Positions 51,117-59,229 of a stretch of 64,000 nucleotides of DNA are shown one piece after another. The notes beneath the pieces are model-generated. The model saw only the letters and a program-made list of their open reading frames with translations. It ran no database searches and was not told where the DNA came from. The stretch's first letter is position 1; each line of letters starts with the position of its first letter. This DNA is from Bin87 sp026710825 (GTDB lineage Bacteria > Chloroflexota > Dehalococcoidia > Lucifugimonadales > UBA3495): NCBI GenBank assembly GCA_965232815.1, contig OZ247427.1:3348001-3412000 (forward strand). The letters run 5' to 3'. The position numbers were made by a program, and so were the translations under genes.

Positions 51117-51863
51117 TCACTCTACGCTGAGTTCGCCCAGAATAGCCTCAATGAGTTCGACGCCCCGCGCCCCGGAACTGGTGCGCGCAATGCGTCCCTC
51201 CTTGTCGATGAAAACGTAGGACGGAACGCCTCTGATACCGTAGGCTGATGCCACGGCACCGTCGGGGTCGTAGAAGTTGGGAAAAGTAAGCTCGTGGCGA
51301 TCGACGAATTCCCTGGTAGCCACTTCGGTGGTGTTGAATTGGGATACGCCAATGACGTCAACGCCGGCGTCAAGGAGATCATCCCGGTAGAGGGAGGCGA
51401 CCGCGGGCAACTCCCGCGCACAGTATGGTCACCAGGGGGCCCAAAATGCCAGCAGGGTGGGGGTGCCGTAGCTATCGGAGAGGTGTATGACCGTGCCGTC
51501 GAGCGTTTCGGCCTGGAACAGTATGGCCTGATCGCGCTCGCCTTCCCCTGCCTGCGCAGGGACAGGTCTCGGAGTGTAGGTCGGGGCCGGCATTGGGGTG
51601 TAGGTTGGCGGCTCCGGTGAGTCGGTGGGCGGTACCGCAGTGTCGGTGGGTGACGACTGAGCCAGCGTGGGCGGTGCGGTAGTTGCTGCCTGGGCTGCTG
51701 ATGGTTGCGGAGGTTCTGCGGCCGGAATCAGTATCTCGACGGTGGCAGAGTGCTCGGCGGCAGGTTGGCCTGCCGAGGACGGCGCGCAGGCAAAGAGGAA
51801 CACCGAGCAGCACGCCAGGGCGACGGCCATGAGCATGGTCGTCAATTTAAGATTGTGCTGCAT
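51117..51863 (-). CDS. TlpA/thioredoxin-like lipoprotein with UGA at the redox cysteine: probable selenoprotein
   Basis: Reading through TGA at 51429-51431 gives one frame of 248 residues from the ATG at 51863 (GGAAG upstream). Two open segments in the same frame are separated only by that codon. The order is a lipoprotein signal (lipobox LFAC, Cys26), a Pro/Thr linker, then a TlpA domain: AILFQAETLDGTVIHLSD, TLLAFWAPW, then UGA (codon 145), PYC148, ARELPAVASLYRDDLLDAGVDVIGVSQFN, TFPNFYDPDGAVASAYGIRGVPSYVFIDKEGRI. All other TlpA proteins have Cys where the UGA lies (WCxxC), so U145-x-x-C148 is the expected selenocysteine redox pair. A hairpin with a 5-base loop starts 10 bases after the UGA. 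It would face the outside of the membrane and reduce or oxidise thiols. A mutation or sequencing error is possible; sel genes are not in the window. Confidence 0.8.
51402..51431 (-). promoter_or_regulatory. SECIS-like hairpin following the UGA codon
   Basis: After the UGA (51429-51431) there are 10 bases, then CGCGGG (51413-51418), loop AGUUG, and CCCGCG (51402-51407). The apical loop begins 16 bases after the UGA and has G as its second base. This meets the general bacterial SECIS description (short loop with an early G at 16-37 bases from UGA), though the stem is only 6 bp. Confidence 0.5.
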
Positions 51864-51896
51864 CAATCTTCCACTGAGGCGGTGTCGCAATTCAAA

Positions 51897-51917
51897 CCCC
51901 CCGGCCGGGGCCGGGGG
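51897..51917 (-). promoter_or_regulatory. GC-rich hairpin in the tlpA-like leader
   Basis: On the minus strand CCCCCGG and CCGGGGG form a 7-bp stem with a 6-base loop, followed by TTTG, between the promoter and the ribosome binding site. It could act as an attenuator or simply stabilise the leader. Confidence 0.35.
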
Positions 51918-51940
51918 AGTCGCGTAGAGAACGCAGCACG

Positions 51941-51969
51941 AATATAGCAGGAAACCAGTGCACTGTAAA
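51941..51969 (-). promoter_or_regulatory. Promoter of the tlpA-like selenoprotein gene
   Basis: TTTACA (51964-51969) and TATATT (51941-51946) separated by 17 bases on the minus strand, about 78 bases before the ATG. Confidence 0.6.
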
Positions 51970-52081
51970 AGGAACAGGGGACAACGGGATGCTTAGCTCT
52001 GGGCGTCATTCACCCGGAGCGTGGACGCCAAGCTTTAACACATACGCCAACGGATCGGCGCGTCAGGCGGAACCGAAATAT

Positions 52082-52105
52082 GGGGGCGGATGTCGATCCG
52101 CCCCC
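52082..52105. repeat. GGGGGCGGA palindrome, copy 7
   Basis: GGGGGCGGATGTCGATCCGCCCCC, a near-perfect palindrome just after the 3' end of the Usp gene; probably a terminator. Confidence 0.6.
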
Positions 52106-52137
52106 GGTCAACGGCGCGCAAGGGCGCAATGGCGCCG

Positions 52138-53109
52138 CTATTGATCGGCGTGCCCGTTGCCGCTTGAACTCTTGACCAACAGCGTTGGGACGGGCGAGTT
52201 GCGAACCACCTGATCGGCAACGCTGCCCAGGAGCATGCGACGGAGGCCGCGTCGCCCACGGGTGGCCATCACAACCATCGAATTATCCAAACGCTGGGAT
52301 AGATCCACGATGGCCCTGGCGGCGTTGGCGTTCGAGCTGAGTTTGTCCACCTGGATACCGGGGAAACTGCTGGACAAGGTGTTGGCGGCGCCATCAAGGT
52401 ATTTCGCAGAGTCGGCCTCAGCCTCACCGGCCATATCCTGGACGTCGTTGTGGCTAAAGGAGGGACCGCCAAAGAATGACCAATCAGCATGGGCGTAGTA
52501 GAAGTGGGCGGCGTCCGGAATCGAGCGCAACAGGGTGATGCGAGCGTCGAAGGTGGATGCCAATTCCCCGGCGTATTGCAAGGCCGACTCGCCCAACTCT
52601 GTGCCATCGAGGGGGACAATGATGTTGTCGAAAGACGGCGGGACCACCGGGCAGTCCAGATCATTGCAACGGACGACAAAGGCGGGATTCCTCACGGCTC
52701 CCAGCACCCTGGAGGTCACGCTGCCCGACATCAGCCGAGCCCAGCCTCCCTGGCCATGAGTCGACATGGCGATGAGGGAGTGAGGATTCCGGTTTGCCAC
52801 GCCAGCGATGATGTCGTGCGCCGGGCCTTCGCGCGCCTCGATCTCCACCGTGGACGGGAATCCCTGGCGTTCCAGTCGCAGGCGCTCGCCGGCCAGGTAT
52901 GCGCCAACGCGGCGGTGCTCGGCATCGGCCATGGAGCCTCGCCGGCGACCGCGGCTGGCGTCGGCCTGCCATTCGGGGATCTCAGGGAAACAGCGCACCA
53001 AGGTGAGCTTGGCGCCCGACGCGCCAGCCATCAATTGAGCGGCTGGCAGCGCGTGGGCCGACGATTCCGACCCGTCGAGGGGGACAATTATGTTATTGAA
53101 CAACGTCAT
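52138..53109 (-). CDS. Tandem universal stress protein (two Usp domains)
   Basis: 323 residues from the ATG at 53109 with AGGAGG seven bases upstream; the frame is open further 5'. Domain 1 starts FNNIIVPLDGSESSAHALPAA and ends STHGQGGWARLMSGSVTSRVLGAVRNPAFVVR; domain 2 starts FDNIIVPLDGTELGESAL and ends ATRGRRGLRRMLLGSVADQVVRNSPVPTLLV. Both carry the G-x2-G-x9-G-(S/T) nucleotide-binding loop, so both may bind ATP. Roles in stress resistance and dormancy are typical. It is transcribed alone, ending at a palindrome. Confidence 0.92.
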   Translation of the reverse strand: MTLFNNIIVPLDGSESSAHALPAAQLMAGASGAKLTLVRCFPEIPEWQADASRGRRRGSMADAEHRRVGAYLAGERLRLERQGFPSTVEIEAREGPAHDIIAGVANRNPHSLIAMSTHGQGGWARLMSGSVTSRVLGAVRNPAFVVRCNDLDCPVVPPSFDNIIVPLDGTELGESALQYAGELASTFDARITLLRSIPDAAHFYYAHADWSFFGGPSFSHNDVQDMAGEAEADSAKYLDGAANTLSSSFPGIQVDKLSSNANAARAIVDLSQRLDNSMVVMATRGRRGLRRMLLGSVADQVVRNSPVPTLLVKSSSGNGHADQ

Positions 53110-53417
53110 TTGATGACCTCCTGGCCCGCTGCAATGTGCAACGGTGTGCTCTTTTATGGACGCGATGAACAATCGCATTTACAAATAGAGATTATCTGAT
53201 ATGTGAATATATTAACAACTGCAGGCCAGGTTGTCAAGGATGGTGAGCGCTATGATTGCCGCATGCCCCGAATCCAAAACGTGGGCGTACAGTTGGGATG
53301 CAGTTGGTTGATGGCAGCGACTGATTCGCTGCTCCTGGTCGGACGCCGCACGGGTCGGGACGTGAGCAGACTTGTCAATTGACCAGGCTGATGGCAACCT
53401 TGTAGGCCGAGTTGCTT
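53110..53417. other. AT-richer intergenic region between divergent genes
   Basis: About 300 bases; promoters of the Usp gene and pth must lie here. AT-rich patches occur near 53175-53220. No gene supported. Confidence 0.45.
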
Positions 53418-54056
53418 ATGGAACAGGATCAAGAACGAACGCCGACACGCTTGATAGTGGGCCTGGGCAATCCGGGTCAACGCTACCGGGATACGCGACA
53501 CAACGTCGGGTTCGGCTGCATTGACCGGCTGGCGGAACGCTGGGGTATCGCGATCAACGACCGGCGCCGGACGACCGCGTTGGGGCAGGGTTACCGGGAT
53601 GGCAAACCGGTGGTATTGGCCAAGCCGCGCACTTTCATGAATCTGTCGGGGGAGTCGGTGGCGTATCTGTTGGCGAGGTTCGACAGTCGCCCGGCCGACC
53701 TGGTGGTGGTGTACGACGAAATGGCGCTGCCGCTGGGCCGCATCCGGCTGCGTGCCCGTGGTTCCGATGCCGGACACAACGGCATCAAGGACATCATCCG
53801 CGCTGTGCGCACCGTGGATTTTCCGCGCCTGCGCATTGGGATCGGCGGGCCGGGAATGTCGGGCAGCGTTGACCACGTGCTGGGACGCTTTTCGGATGAG
53901 GAAGTGCCAGCGGCGAACGACGCCATCCTACGCGCGGCCGAGGCTGTGGAGTGCCTGTTGTCGGAAGGGATCGACATTGCGATGAACCGGCATAACACCG
54001 ACCCTCGGCGAGAAGAACCTGCACCCGATGAGCAACATGACCCTCCCGACCGGTGA
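53418..54056 (+). CDS. pth: Peptidyl-tRNA hydrolase (Pth)
   Basis: 212 residues from the ATG at 53418. It frees tRNA from stalled peptidyl-tRNAs. RLIVGLGNPGQRYRDTRHNVGFGCIDRLAE at the start contains the catalytic His of the DTRHN motif; KPRTFMNLSGESV (the FMNxSG block), VVYDEMALPLGRIRLRARGSDAGHNGIKDII and RLRIGIGGP complete the family. The C-terminus is Glu/Pro-rich and not conserved. The peptidase gene downstream begins inside its last 10 codons (29-base overlap), so the two are co-transcribed. Confidence 0.94.
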   Translation: MEQDQERTPTRLIVGLGNPGQRYRDTRHNVGFGCIDRLAERWGIAINDRRRTTALGQGYRDGKPVVLAKPRTFMNLSGESVAYLLARFDSRPADLVVVYDEMALPLGRIRLRARGSDAGHNGIKDIIRAVRTVDFPRLRIGIGGPGMSGSVDHVLGRFSDEEVPAANDAILRAAEAVECLLSEGIDIAMNRHNTDPRREEPAPDEQHDPPDR

Positions 54057-56130
54057 TCATACTCGCGTGAAACCGCCGACCGTGCGGTGGCACGCGCTGG
54101 CGATCCTGTTGCTGTGCCTGGGGCTGTCGATGGCAGTGTCTGGTTGCGGCACCGATGAGGGGACGGACGTTGCGCTGGTAGCGCCGGAGCCCACAGCGGC
54201 CGACCCGCTTAGAATCGAGCCGACACAGCCTGCCGCGACTCCGGTGGCAATGAGCAACCCGGAGGAACCAACTCCACGCGCCGAGGCGACCGAAATTGCG
54301 CCCGCACCAGCCGGCCTCGATCGTGCGGAGGAGTCGGAACGCCAGGGTGTTACGACCAAGGCCATGACGGCCGACGATTTTCCGGTTCCACCAGACCGGG
54401 ACCTGACGCTGCTTGCACGTCAAATGCGTGGACACGGCGATGCGCATGATGCCGGCAGATCTTTGGAAACGCAGGACCTGGAGGTTGGAGATGTGCGCGA
54501 ATTCTGGACCCTGGACTACCCGAGGCGGACCATGGTCAGTAATGAATTCACGCTCTCCGCGATCTCGGATAACGCCTACTGGTGGACCGGCGGCGATATC
54601 GATGTAGACCCGGATGCGTTGTCCCGCACGGTCGACGAGGCGGAGGCACGGGTATTTCCACGGGTTCTATCGGTGTTCGCATCGGGAGCCGAGGAAACCC
54701 GCGTGCATATCGTCAACGGCCGGATCCCGGGGCTCGGCGGCTACGTATCGGGCAACGATCAATATCCGTCGAGCGTGGCTCCCTATAGCAACGAGGCGCC
54801 TGCGATTTACATCAACACGAGGGCAGGAACGTACGGCGACGAGCGGCTCCTGAATATCCTGGCCCACGAATTGCAACATTCAATCCACCAGGTGGCCGAC
54901 GAATCCGAAGCGACTTGGTTGAACGAAGGGCTCGCGGAATTGGCGGTTACGGAGGCAGGGTACCGGGTGGGCAGCATCTACCAATACTTGCGGCGCCCCA
55001 ATTCCTCTGTCGTGAACTGGCCATCAGACCTGTCCCAAGACGTGGGGCTCAACTATGGCGCGGCGGCGCTTTTTGCTCACTATCTGCGGGAGCATTACGC
55101 ACCGACGGGAGGATTGCAGGATCTGTTGGCCCTGAGGGCGGACGGGATCCGCGCGGTCGATGAGTGGCTGTCCGGGCGGGAAGCGCGCGCGCAGGGCGGC
55201 GAGCCGGCAGGCTTTCGTTCCGTGTTCGCAGACTGGGTAGCGGCGAACTTCCTGGATGCAGCGTCGGGTCGGCACGGATACCGGAACCTGGACGTAGAGG
55301 CGTCGATCACCAGACGGATGGACGCGGATGGCGAAGAACTGTCAACCTCCCTGGAGCAGTACGCCGCCGATTACGTACACGTTCGAGATGTCGAAGGACC
55401 TGTGACCGTTCATTTTGAAGGGGACGTCGCAACATCGCTGCTGCCCACGGGCGTCACCGGCGAATGCTGGTGGAGCAACCGGGGAGACACAATTTCGGCG
55501 ACGTTGACCCGGGAGTTGAACGTGCCGGCGGCAGCCCCAGATGGTTCCGAGCCGACGCTGACCTACCGGTTCTGGCACGACATTGAGGAGGAGTGGGACT
55601 ACCTGTACGTGTCCGCATCGCTGGACGGCGGCGAGACGTGGGACGTGCTGAACGCCACGGGGACGACGGACGCGAACCCAGTGGGCAACAGCTATGGGTA
55701 CGGGTATACGGGTGACTCTGACGGCTGGCAGGAGGGGGTCGCTTCGTTGGCGGGGTATGCCGGGCGCGACGCGATGATCAGGTTCCACTACGTTACCGAC
55801 GACGCGGTCAATGGACCGGGAATGTGCGTGCAAAACATGCAGGTTTCAGGAGACGCTGACACCAGCGACACGGACGATTGGGTTGCCGATGGTTTTGTTC
55901 GCGTCAACAATCGGGTGAGCCAGGATTGGATCGTATGGGTATTAGTGGAGGGGTCGGGGCCGGCCGCCACCAGAATGGAGCTCATCCGCGATCCCGGTCG
56001 GGATACCCTGATTGGATCTCTACGTGCGAGCGGGGATTCGGATGACAGGCTGGTGATAGCGGTGGCACCGACGGCGCCGGCCACCATGCAGCCCGCCGCG
56101 TATCGGGTCTGGGTGGACGCTTCACAGTAG
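54028..56130 (+). CDS. Secreted zinc metallopeptidase lipoprotein (gluzincin, WLNEG type)
   Basis: 700 residues, or 697 from the second ATG. A lipoprotein signal (LAILLLCLGLSMAVSGC, lipobox SGC, Cys40) is followed by a Pro/Thr linker. The zinc site is HELQH (280-284) with the third ligand in WLNEGLAELA (E300), 19-20 residues further, as in gluzincins such as M1, M13 and M61. The C-terminal third has a MAM/jelly-roll-like sandwich: DEWDYLYVSASLDGGETWDVL and GWQEGVASLAGYAGRDAMIRFHYVTDD, common in immune-inhibitor-A type secreted proteases. It presumably degrades proteins at the cell surface. It overlaps pth by 29 bases. Confidence 0.8.
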   Translation: MSNMTLPTGDHTRVKPPTVRWHALAILLLCLGLSMAVSGCGTDEGTDVALVAPEPTAADPLRIEPTQPAATPVAMSNPEEPTPRAEATEIAPAPAGLDRAEESERQGVTTKAMTADDFPVPPDRDLTLLARQMRGHGDAHDAGRSLETQDLEVGDVREFWTLDYPRRTMVSNEFTLSAISDNAYWWTGGDIDVDPDALSRTVDEAEARVFPRVLSVFASGAEETRVHIVNGRIPGLGGYVSGNDQYPSSVAPYSNEAPAIYINTRAGTYGDERLLNILAHELQHSIHQVADESEATWLNEGLAELAVTEAGYRVGSIYQYLRRPNSSVVNWPSDLSQDVGLNYGAAALFAHYLREHYAPTGGLQDLLALRADGIRAVDEWLSGREARAQGGEPAGFRSVFADWVAANFLDAASGRHGYRNLDVEASITRRMDADGEELSTSLEQYAADYVHVRDVEGPVTVHFEGDVATSLLPTGVTGECWWSNRGDTISATLTRELNVPAAAPDGSEPTLTYRFWHDIEEEWDYLYVSASLDGGETWDVLNATGTTDANPVGNSYGYGYTGDSDGWQEGVASLAGYAGRDAMIRFHYVTDDAVNGPGMCVQNMQVSGDADTSDTDDWVADGFVRVNNRVSQDWIVWVLVEGSGPAATRMELIRDPGRDTLIGSLRASGDSDDRLVIAVAPTAPATMQPAAYRVWVDASQ

Positions 56131-56173
56131 TACGATCTGGAAGCGCAGCCGCAACGACCCGCGGTTGTTAGCT

Positions 56174-56728
56174 TCACGCCGCAGGCGGGGAGTGGGTTTC
56201 CAGCAGGCGCTCGGCGAACTCCAGCAGACCTCCATCGTGTCCGCATGTGAAACATCGCCAGTGGACCGAACTCAGCATTAGCTGGAACTTAGCAGACCCG
56301 CAGAACGGACAGGTTCCCACCAATTTGTGTCGCTGAGACTTCGAAACTCCGGCAACCGTCAGCGTGGTGAAAGTACCCACCATCTGGACGAGTCTGCCCC
56401 GACGCACAGCGCCGATTGGGTCGGTTCCCATCGCCCGGCAGGCACGCCAACGGAGTTCGTCGCGGAGCGGAGCGGCGAGTGCGTCCCTGCGAATCCCAGG
56501 GATGAATCCATCGTTTAGGGTTACGGCTGCTGCCAGAGCGTACAAGGCGGTTTCGGTGAGGGACGGCAGGCGGCCGGCCAGGTCCCCACCGGACACATCA
56601 TGCAGGCGCTCGAGTAGATCGTGGAGGTACTGTCGCGAGTAGGGCGGATAATGGTTATGCGGATATTGGGGCGCTGCGGCGGGGTTGGCGTTTTCCAGGC
56701 TGTCTGTCGGGCGCGCGTTGATGGTCAA
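56174..56728 (-). CDS. Stand-alone primase-type (CHC2-like) zinc finger protein
   Basis: 184 residues. The C-terminal 45 residues are LVGTCPFCGSAKFQLMLSSVHWRCFTCGHDGGLLEFAERLLE, which has the shape of the DnaG zinc-binding domain (C-x2-C ... W-x-C-x2-C-G-x-x-G-x-x-x-F) with four cysteines. The rest is helical (YSRQYLHDLLERLHDVSG ... RWRACRAMGTDPIGAVRRGRLVQMVGTFTTLTVAGVSKSQ) and not recognised. No primase or helicase domain is attached, so it may be a DNA-binding regulator or remnant of a mobile replication module. Confidence 0.7.
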   Translation of the reverse strand: MTINARPTDSLENANPAAAPQYPHNHYPPYSRQYLHDLLERLHDVSGGDLAGRLPSLTETALYALAAAVTLNDGFIPGIRRDALAAPLRDELRWRACRAMGTDPIGAVRRGRLVQMVGTFTTLTVAGVSKSQRHKLVGTCPFCGSAKFQLMLSSVHWRCFTCGHDGGLLEFAERLLETHSPPAA

Positions 56729-56890
56729 AATGCGATGGCCCTCCGATGGAGTTTGATGATTTCAGGGTAAATCGGCACACCACTGGACGCTACCGGCGGA
56801 TGTCAGCTACTGAGGTCGCCGGAGGATTGACGATGAAATGTTGGCGACGATTGGGGTACGGCAGAGTAACCTGAACTTAGACACCGACTG

Positions 56891-56924
56891 AAAGAGCGCG
56901 GACCGTTACAACGGGGCCGCGCTC
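56891..56924 (-). terminator. Terminator of nudC
   Basis: GAGCGCGG (56894-56901) and CCGCGCTC (56917-56924), with CCGT/ACGG extending the helix, followed by CTTTC on the minus strand. Confidence 0.55.
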
Positions 56925-56950
56925 TGCGATGGTCGGATGCGAATGCGGGA

Positions 56951-57880
56951 TCAGGGCATATCGCCGTTGGCCCAAGACTTGATGAGGTGATGGGCGATGG
57001 CGATTGGACCTGGCACCGTGAGTTCTTCGCTGCGACCGTCAAGGGCCTTGAGGACTTCGGCACGGCTGAACCACTTGACGTCGGTCATCTCCTCGTTGTC
57101 CATGTTGATGTTGGTCGTGTCGGCTTCGGCGATGCAGCCGATCATCAAGGATGACGGAAATGGCCAGGGTTGCGACGAATGGTAGCGGACGTTTTTAACC
57201 TGGATGCCAGCCTCTTCCATGACCTCGCGGGCGACGGCCTCCTCGATGCATTCGCCCTGGTCCATGAACCCGGCCAGGGCGGAGTAGGTGCGCATCCTCT
57301 GGAGGCGTCCGCGGGACTGCCCGAGCAGGCAGCGGTCGCCCTCGGTGTCGGCGACGACGGTAATGATCACAGGATCGGTGCGCGGGAAATGCTGGGAGTT
57401 GCAGGCGGGACACTGACGGACCTGCCCGCCGCGCGCTTTGTTGGTGGGGTTGCCGCATACTGAACAGAAACTGTGGCGCAGGTTCCAATCAAGTTGGGCG
57501 CGGGCCTGGGACAGCAGGCCGGTGTTGGGTCCAGACATGGTTTCGCCGGCGGTCCTGCAATCTTCAAAATGCCAGCCGGTGGCGTCCACAACTTGCTCGG
57601 CGGCGGTGGCGTCCTTGGAGAGGTCGTAGGCGAAATGGGCAACGCCGTCCAACAGCCCGAGAAAGATCCATTCGGCGCTGGCTGGTAGAGGGTGCGCCTG
57701 CTGAGTGGACAGCCAACCCAGGGATGGCGGAGTGTCGTCGGTCAGCAGGACGTTGAGATTTCGAAACGGCAGGTACTTGCTGCCGGGCGCCCGCGATTGC
57801 TGGATGATCCAATCCTCGTCGCGGCGTTCGACCTCGCCACGGTTGATGGGATTGTCAGCGAAGATGTGGGGTGGGTACAT
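56951..57880 (-). CDS. nudC: NAD(H) pyrophosphatase / NAD-cap decapping Nudix hydrolase (NudC)
   Basis: 309 residues. NudC splits NADH to NMNH and AMP and removes NAD caps from RNA. The zinc ribbon is C139-SVC142 and C157-PAC160; the Nudix box is GFMDQGECIEEAVAREVMEEAGI (204-226), GX5EX7REUXEEXGU; and SQPWPFPSSLM (236-246) is the NudC-specific motif. The N-terminal domain (MYPPHIFADNPINRGEVERRDE) is typical of the longer NudC proteins. It is preceded by the divergent pth/peptidase region and followed by a strong hairpin. Confidence 0.93.
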   Translation of the reverse strand: MYPPHIFADNPINRGEVERRDEDWIIQQSRAPGSKYLPFRNLNVLLTDDTPPSLGWLSTQQAHPLPASAEWIFLGLLDGVAHFAYDLSKDATAAEQVVDATGWHFEDCRTAGETMSGPNTGLLSQARAQLDWNLRHSFCSVCGNPTNKARGGQVRQCPACNSQHFPRTDPVIITVVADTEGDRCLLGQSRGRLQRMRTYSALAGFMDQGECIEEAVAREVMEEAGIQVKNVRYHSSQPWPFPSSLMIGCIAEADTTNINMDNEEMTDVKWFSRAEVLKALDGRSEELTVPGPIAIAHHLIKSWANGDMP

Positions 57881-58024
57881 GCGAGTCGGGAACTCCGTCT
57901 GAATTTTGAATGTTGGTTAGTGAACGGTATTGTAACGGCAAATGCAACGATGCGCGGAGATACCCGGTCAGGCCAACGGTTATTCGGGCGGATAAATCGG
58001 AGAAATACCCGTTGAGCGAAAACG

Positions 58025-58396
58025 TTATGTGAAACGTTTGCCGTAGCGCAGAGCGTGGGTCGGCGCCAAGCGTTGCCGGACCGGGTCGACTACGAGCAGG
58101 GCTCCTTCCAACGTGTACGCCCCGAGCAGGGCCGGTGCGCCTTCGTCGGTGAAGATTACCAACGTTGGTGTCTCGATGCCTTCAACCCTGACATTGACTA
58201 TGCCGAGGTCATCTTCGACGATACTGCCGTCGGCCAGTTCCGATTGGATCCGACGATATGGAACGATGCCGAGTTCGCGCAGCATGGTTGCAGGGAGGCA
58301 AGTATAGGTTGATCCGGTATCGACGGTGGCATCCACTGTCTGGGAGTGGCTGCCGTCGGCCGACACGACCTCGATGGGGTAGGTGAACGTTCCCAT
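58025..58396 (-). CDS. Retropepsin-like clan AA aspartic protease domain protein
   Basis: 123 residues from the ATG at 58396, one base after the upstream stop; a GTG at 58405 overlapping it is possible. The catalytic motif DATVDTGSTYTCLP contains D-T-G-S, and the second half has LLGAYTLEGALLVVDP, the hydrophobic flap-side strand of bacterial retropepsin-like single-domain proteases. Such domains act as dimers, with unknown physiological targets. The gene overlaps or abuts the enoyl-CoA hydratase gene, so the two are co-transcribed although functionally unrelated. Confidence 0.75.
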   Translation of the reverse strand: MGTFTYPIEVVSADGSHSQTVDATVDTGSTYTCLPATMLRELGIVPYRRIQSELADGSIVEDDLGIVNVRVEGIETPTLVIFTDEGAPALLGAYTLEGALLVVDPVRQRLAPTHALRYGKRFT

Positions 58397-58397
58397 T

Positions 58398-59204
58398 TCA
58401 GGCACCTTGGGCCGACGGGTATTCGGGGCGGCGGCGTTCGCGGAGAGCAGCGAGGCCTTCCTTAACGTCGTCGCCGAAGAAACCGAGGGCTTCTGCCAGC
58501 AGCGAATAGTCGAATGAGGTGTGGCCGGCCTGGCGCAGCCACTGGTTCAGAGCGCGCTTGGTGAAACGGATGGCCGGTTGAGGGCCGTCGGCGAGGCGGC
58601 GGGCGATGCGCATCGCGGTTTCCATGAGCTCGTCGCGGGGCACTGCCATGCTGACCAGGCCGATGCGTTCGGCCTCCTTACCGTCAAGGAAGTCGCAGGT
58701 GAGCAGGTAGTACTTGGCCTTGGCCATGCCGCAAAGGAGGGGCCAGATGATGGCGGCGTGGTCGCCGGCTGCCACCCCGAGACGGATATGGCCGTCGGTG
58801 ATACGGGCGTCCTCAGCAGCGATGGAGATGTCTGCCATCAGTGCCACCGCCAAGCCGGCGCCCACGGCGACGCCGTTGATGGCGGAGATGACGGGCTTGT
58901 CCAGGTTGAGGATGTTGTAGACGATGTCGCCGGCTTCCTGGGTGTTCTGGGCAACGATCGCCGGGTTGTCGATGGCCTGCTCGATCATCTCGAAGTCGCC
59001 GCCGGCGGAAAAGGCCTCTCCCGCTCCGGTGACGACGGCGACGCGTACCTCAGGATCGGCGGCGACGTCGAGCCAGATGCGGCTGAGTTCGTTGTGGAGC
59101 CTGAAATTCGTGGAGTTCAGGGTCTCCGGACGGTTCATCGTGATGGTGATGATGCCGTCAGACTTTTCGATCAGCAGGTGCTCGTAGGAAGAATATTCGG
59201 TCAA
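58398..59204 (-). CDS. Enoyl-CoA hydratase/isomerase family protein
   Basis: 268 residues from a TTG at 59204 with AGGAGA upstream; the frame is open further 5' without reason. The crotonase core is seen in IEKSDGIITITMNRPETLN, RVAVVTGAGEAFSAGGDFEMIEQ, VISAINGVAVGAGLAVALMADISIAAEDARI and GLAPGD-like GVAAGDHAAIIWPLLCGMAKAKYYLLTCDFLDGKEAERIGLVS. The oxyanion-hole segments are present; the catalytic glutamates of true hydratases are not obvious, so isomerase or lyase activity is possible. It is followed by the retropepsin gene and preceded, 25 bases away, by the CaiB gene, as expected for acyl-CoA metabolism. Confidence 0.85.
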   Translation of the reverse strand: MTEYSSYEHLLIEKSDGIITITMNRPETLNSTNFRLHNELSRIWLDVAADPEVRVAVVTGAGEAFSAGGDFEMIEQAIDNPAIVAQNTQEAGDIVYNILNLDKPVISAINGVAVGAGLAVALMADISIAAEDARITDGHIRLGVAAGDHAAIIWPLLCGMAKAKYYLLTCDFLDGKEAERIGLVSMAVPRDELMETAMRIARRLADGPQPAIRFTKRALNQWLRQAGHTSFDYSLLAEALGFFGDDVKEGLAALRERRRPEYPSAQGA

Positions 59205-59229
59205 GGTGGGTCTCCTGGAGGATTGGGGA

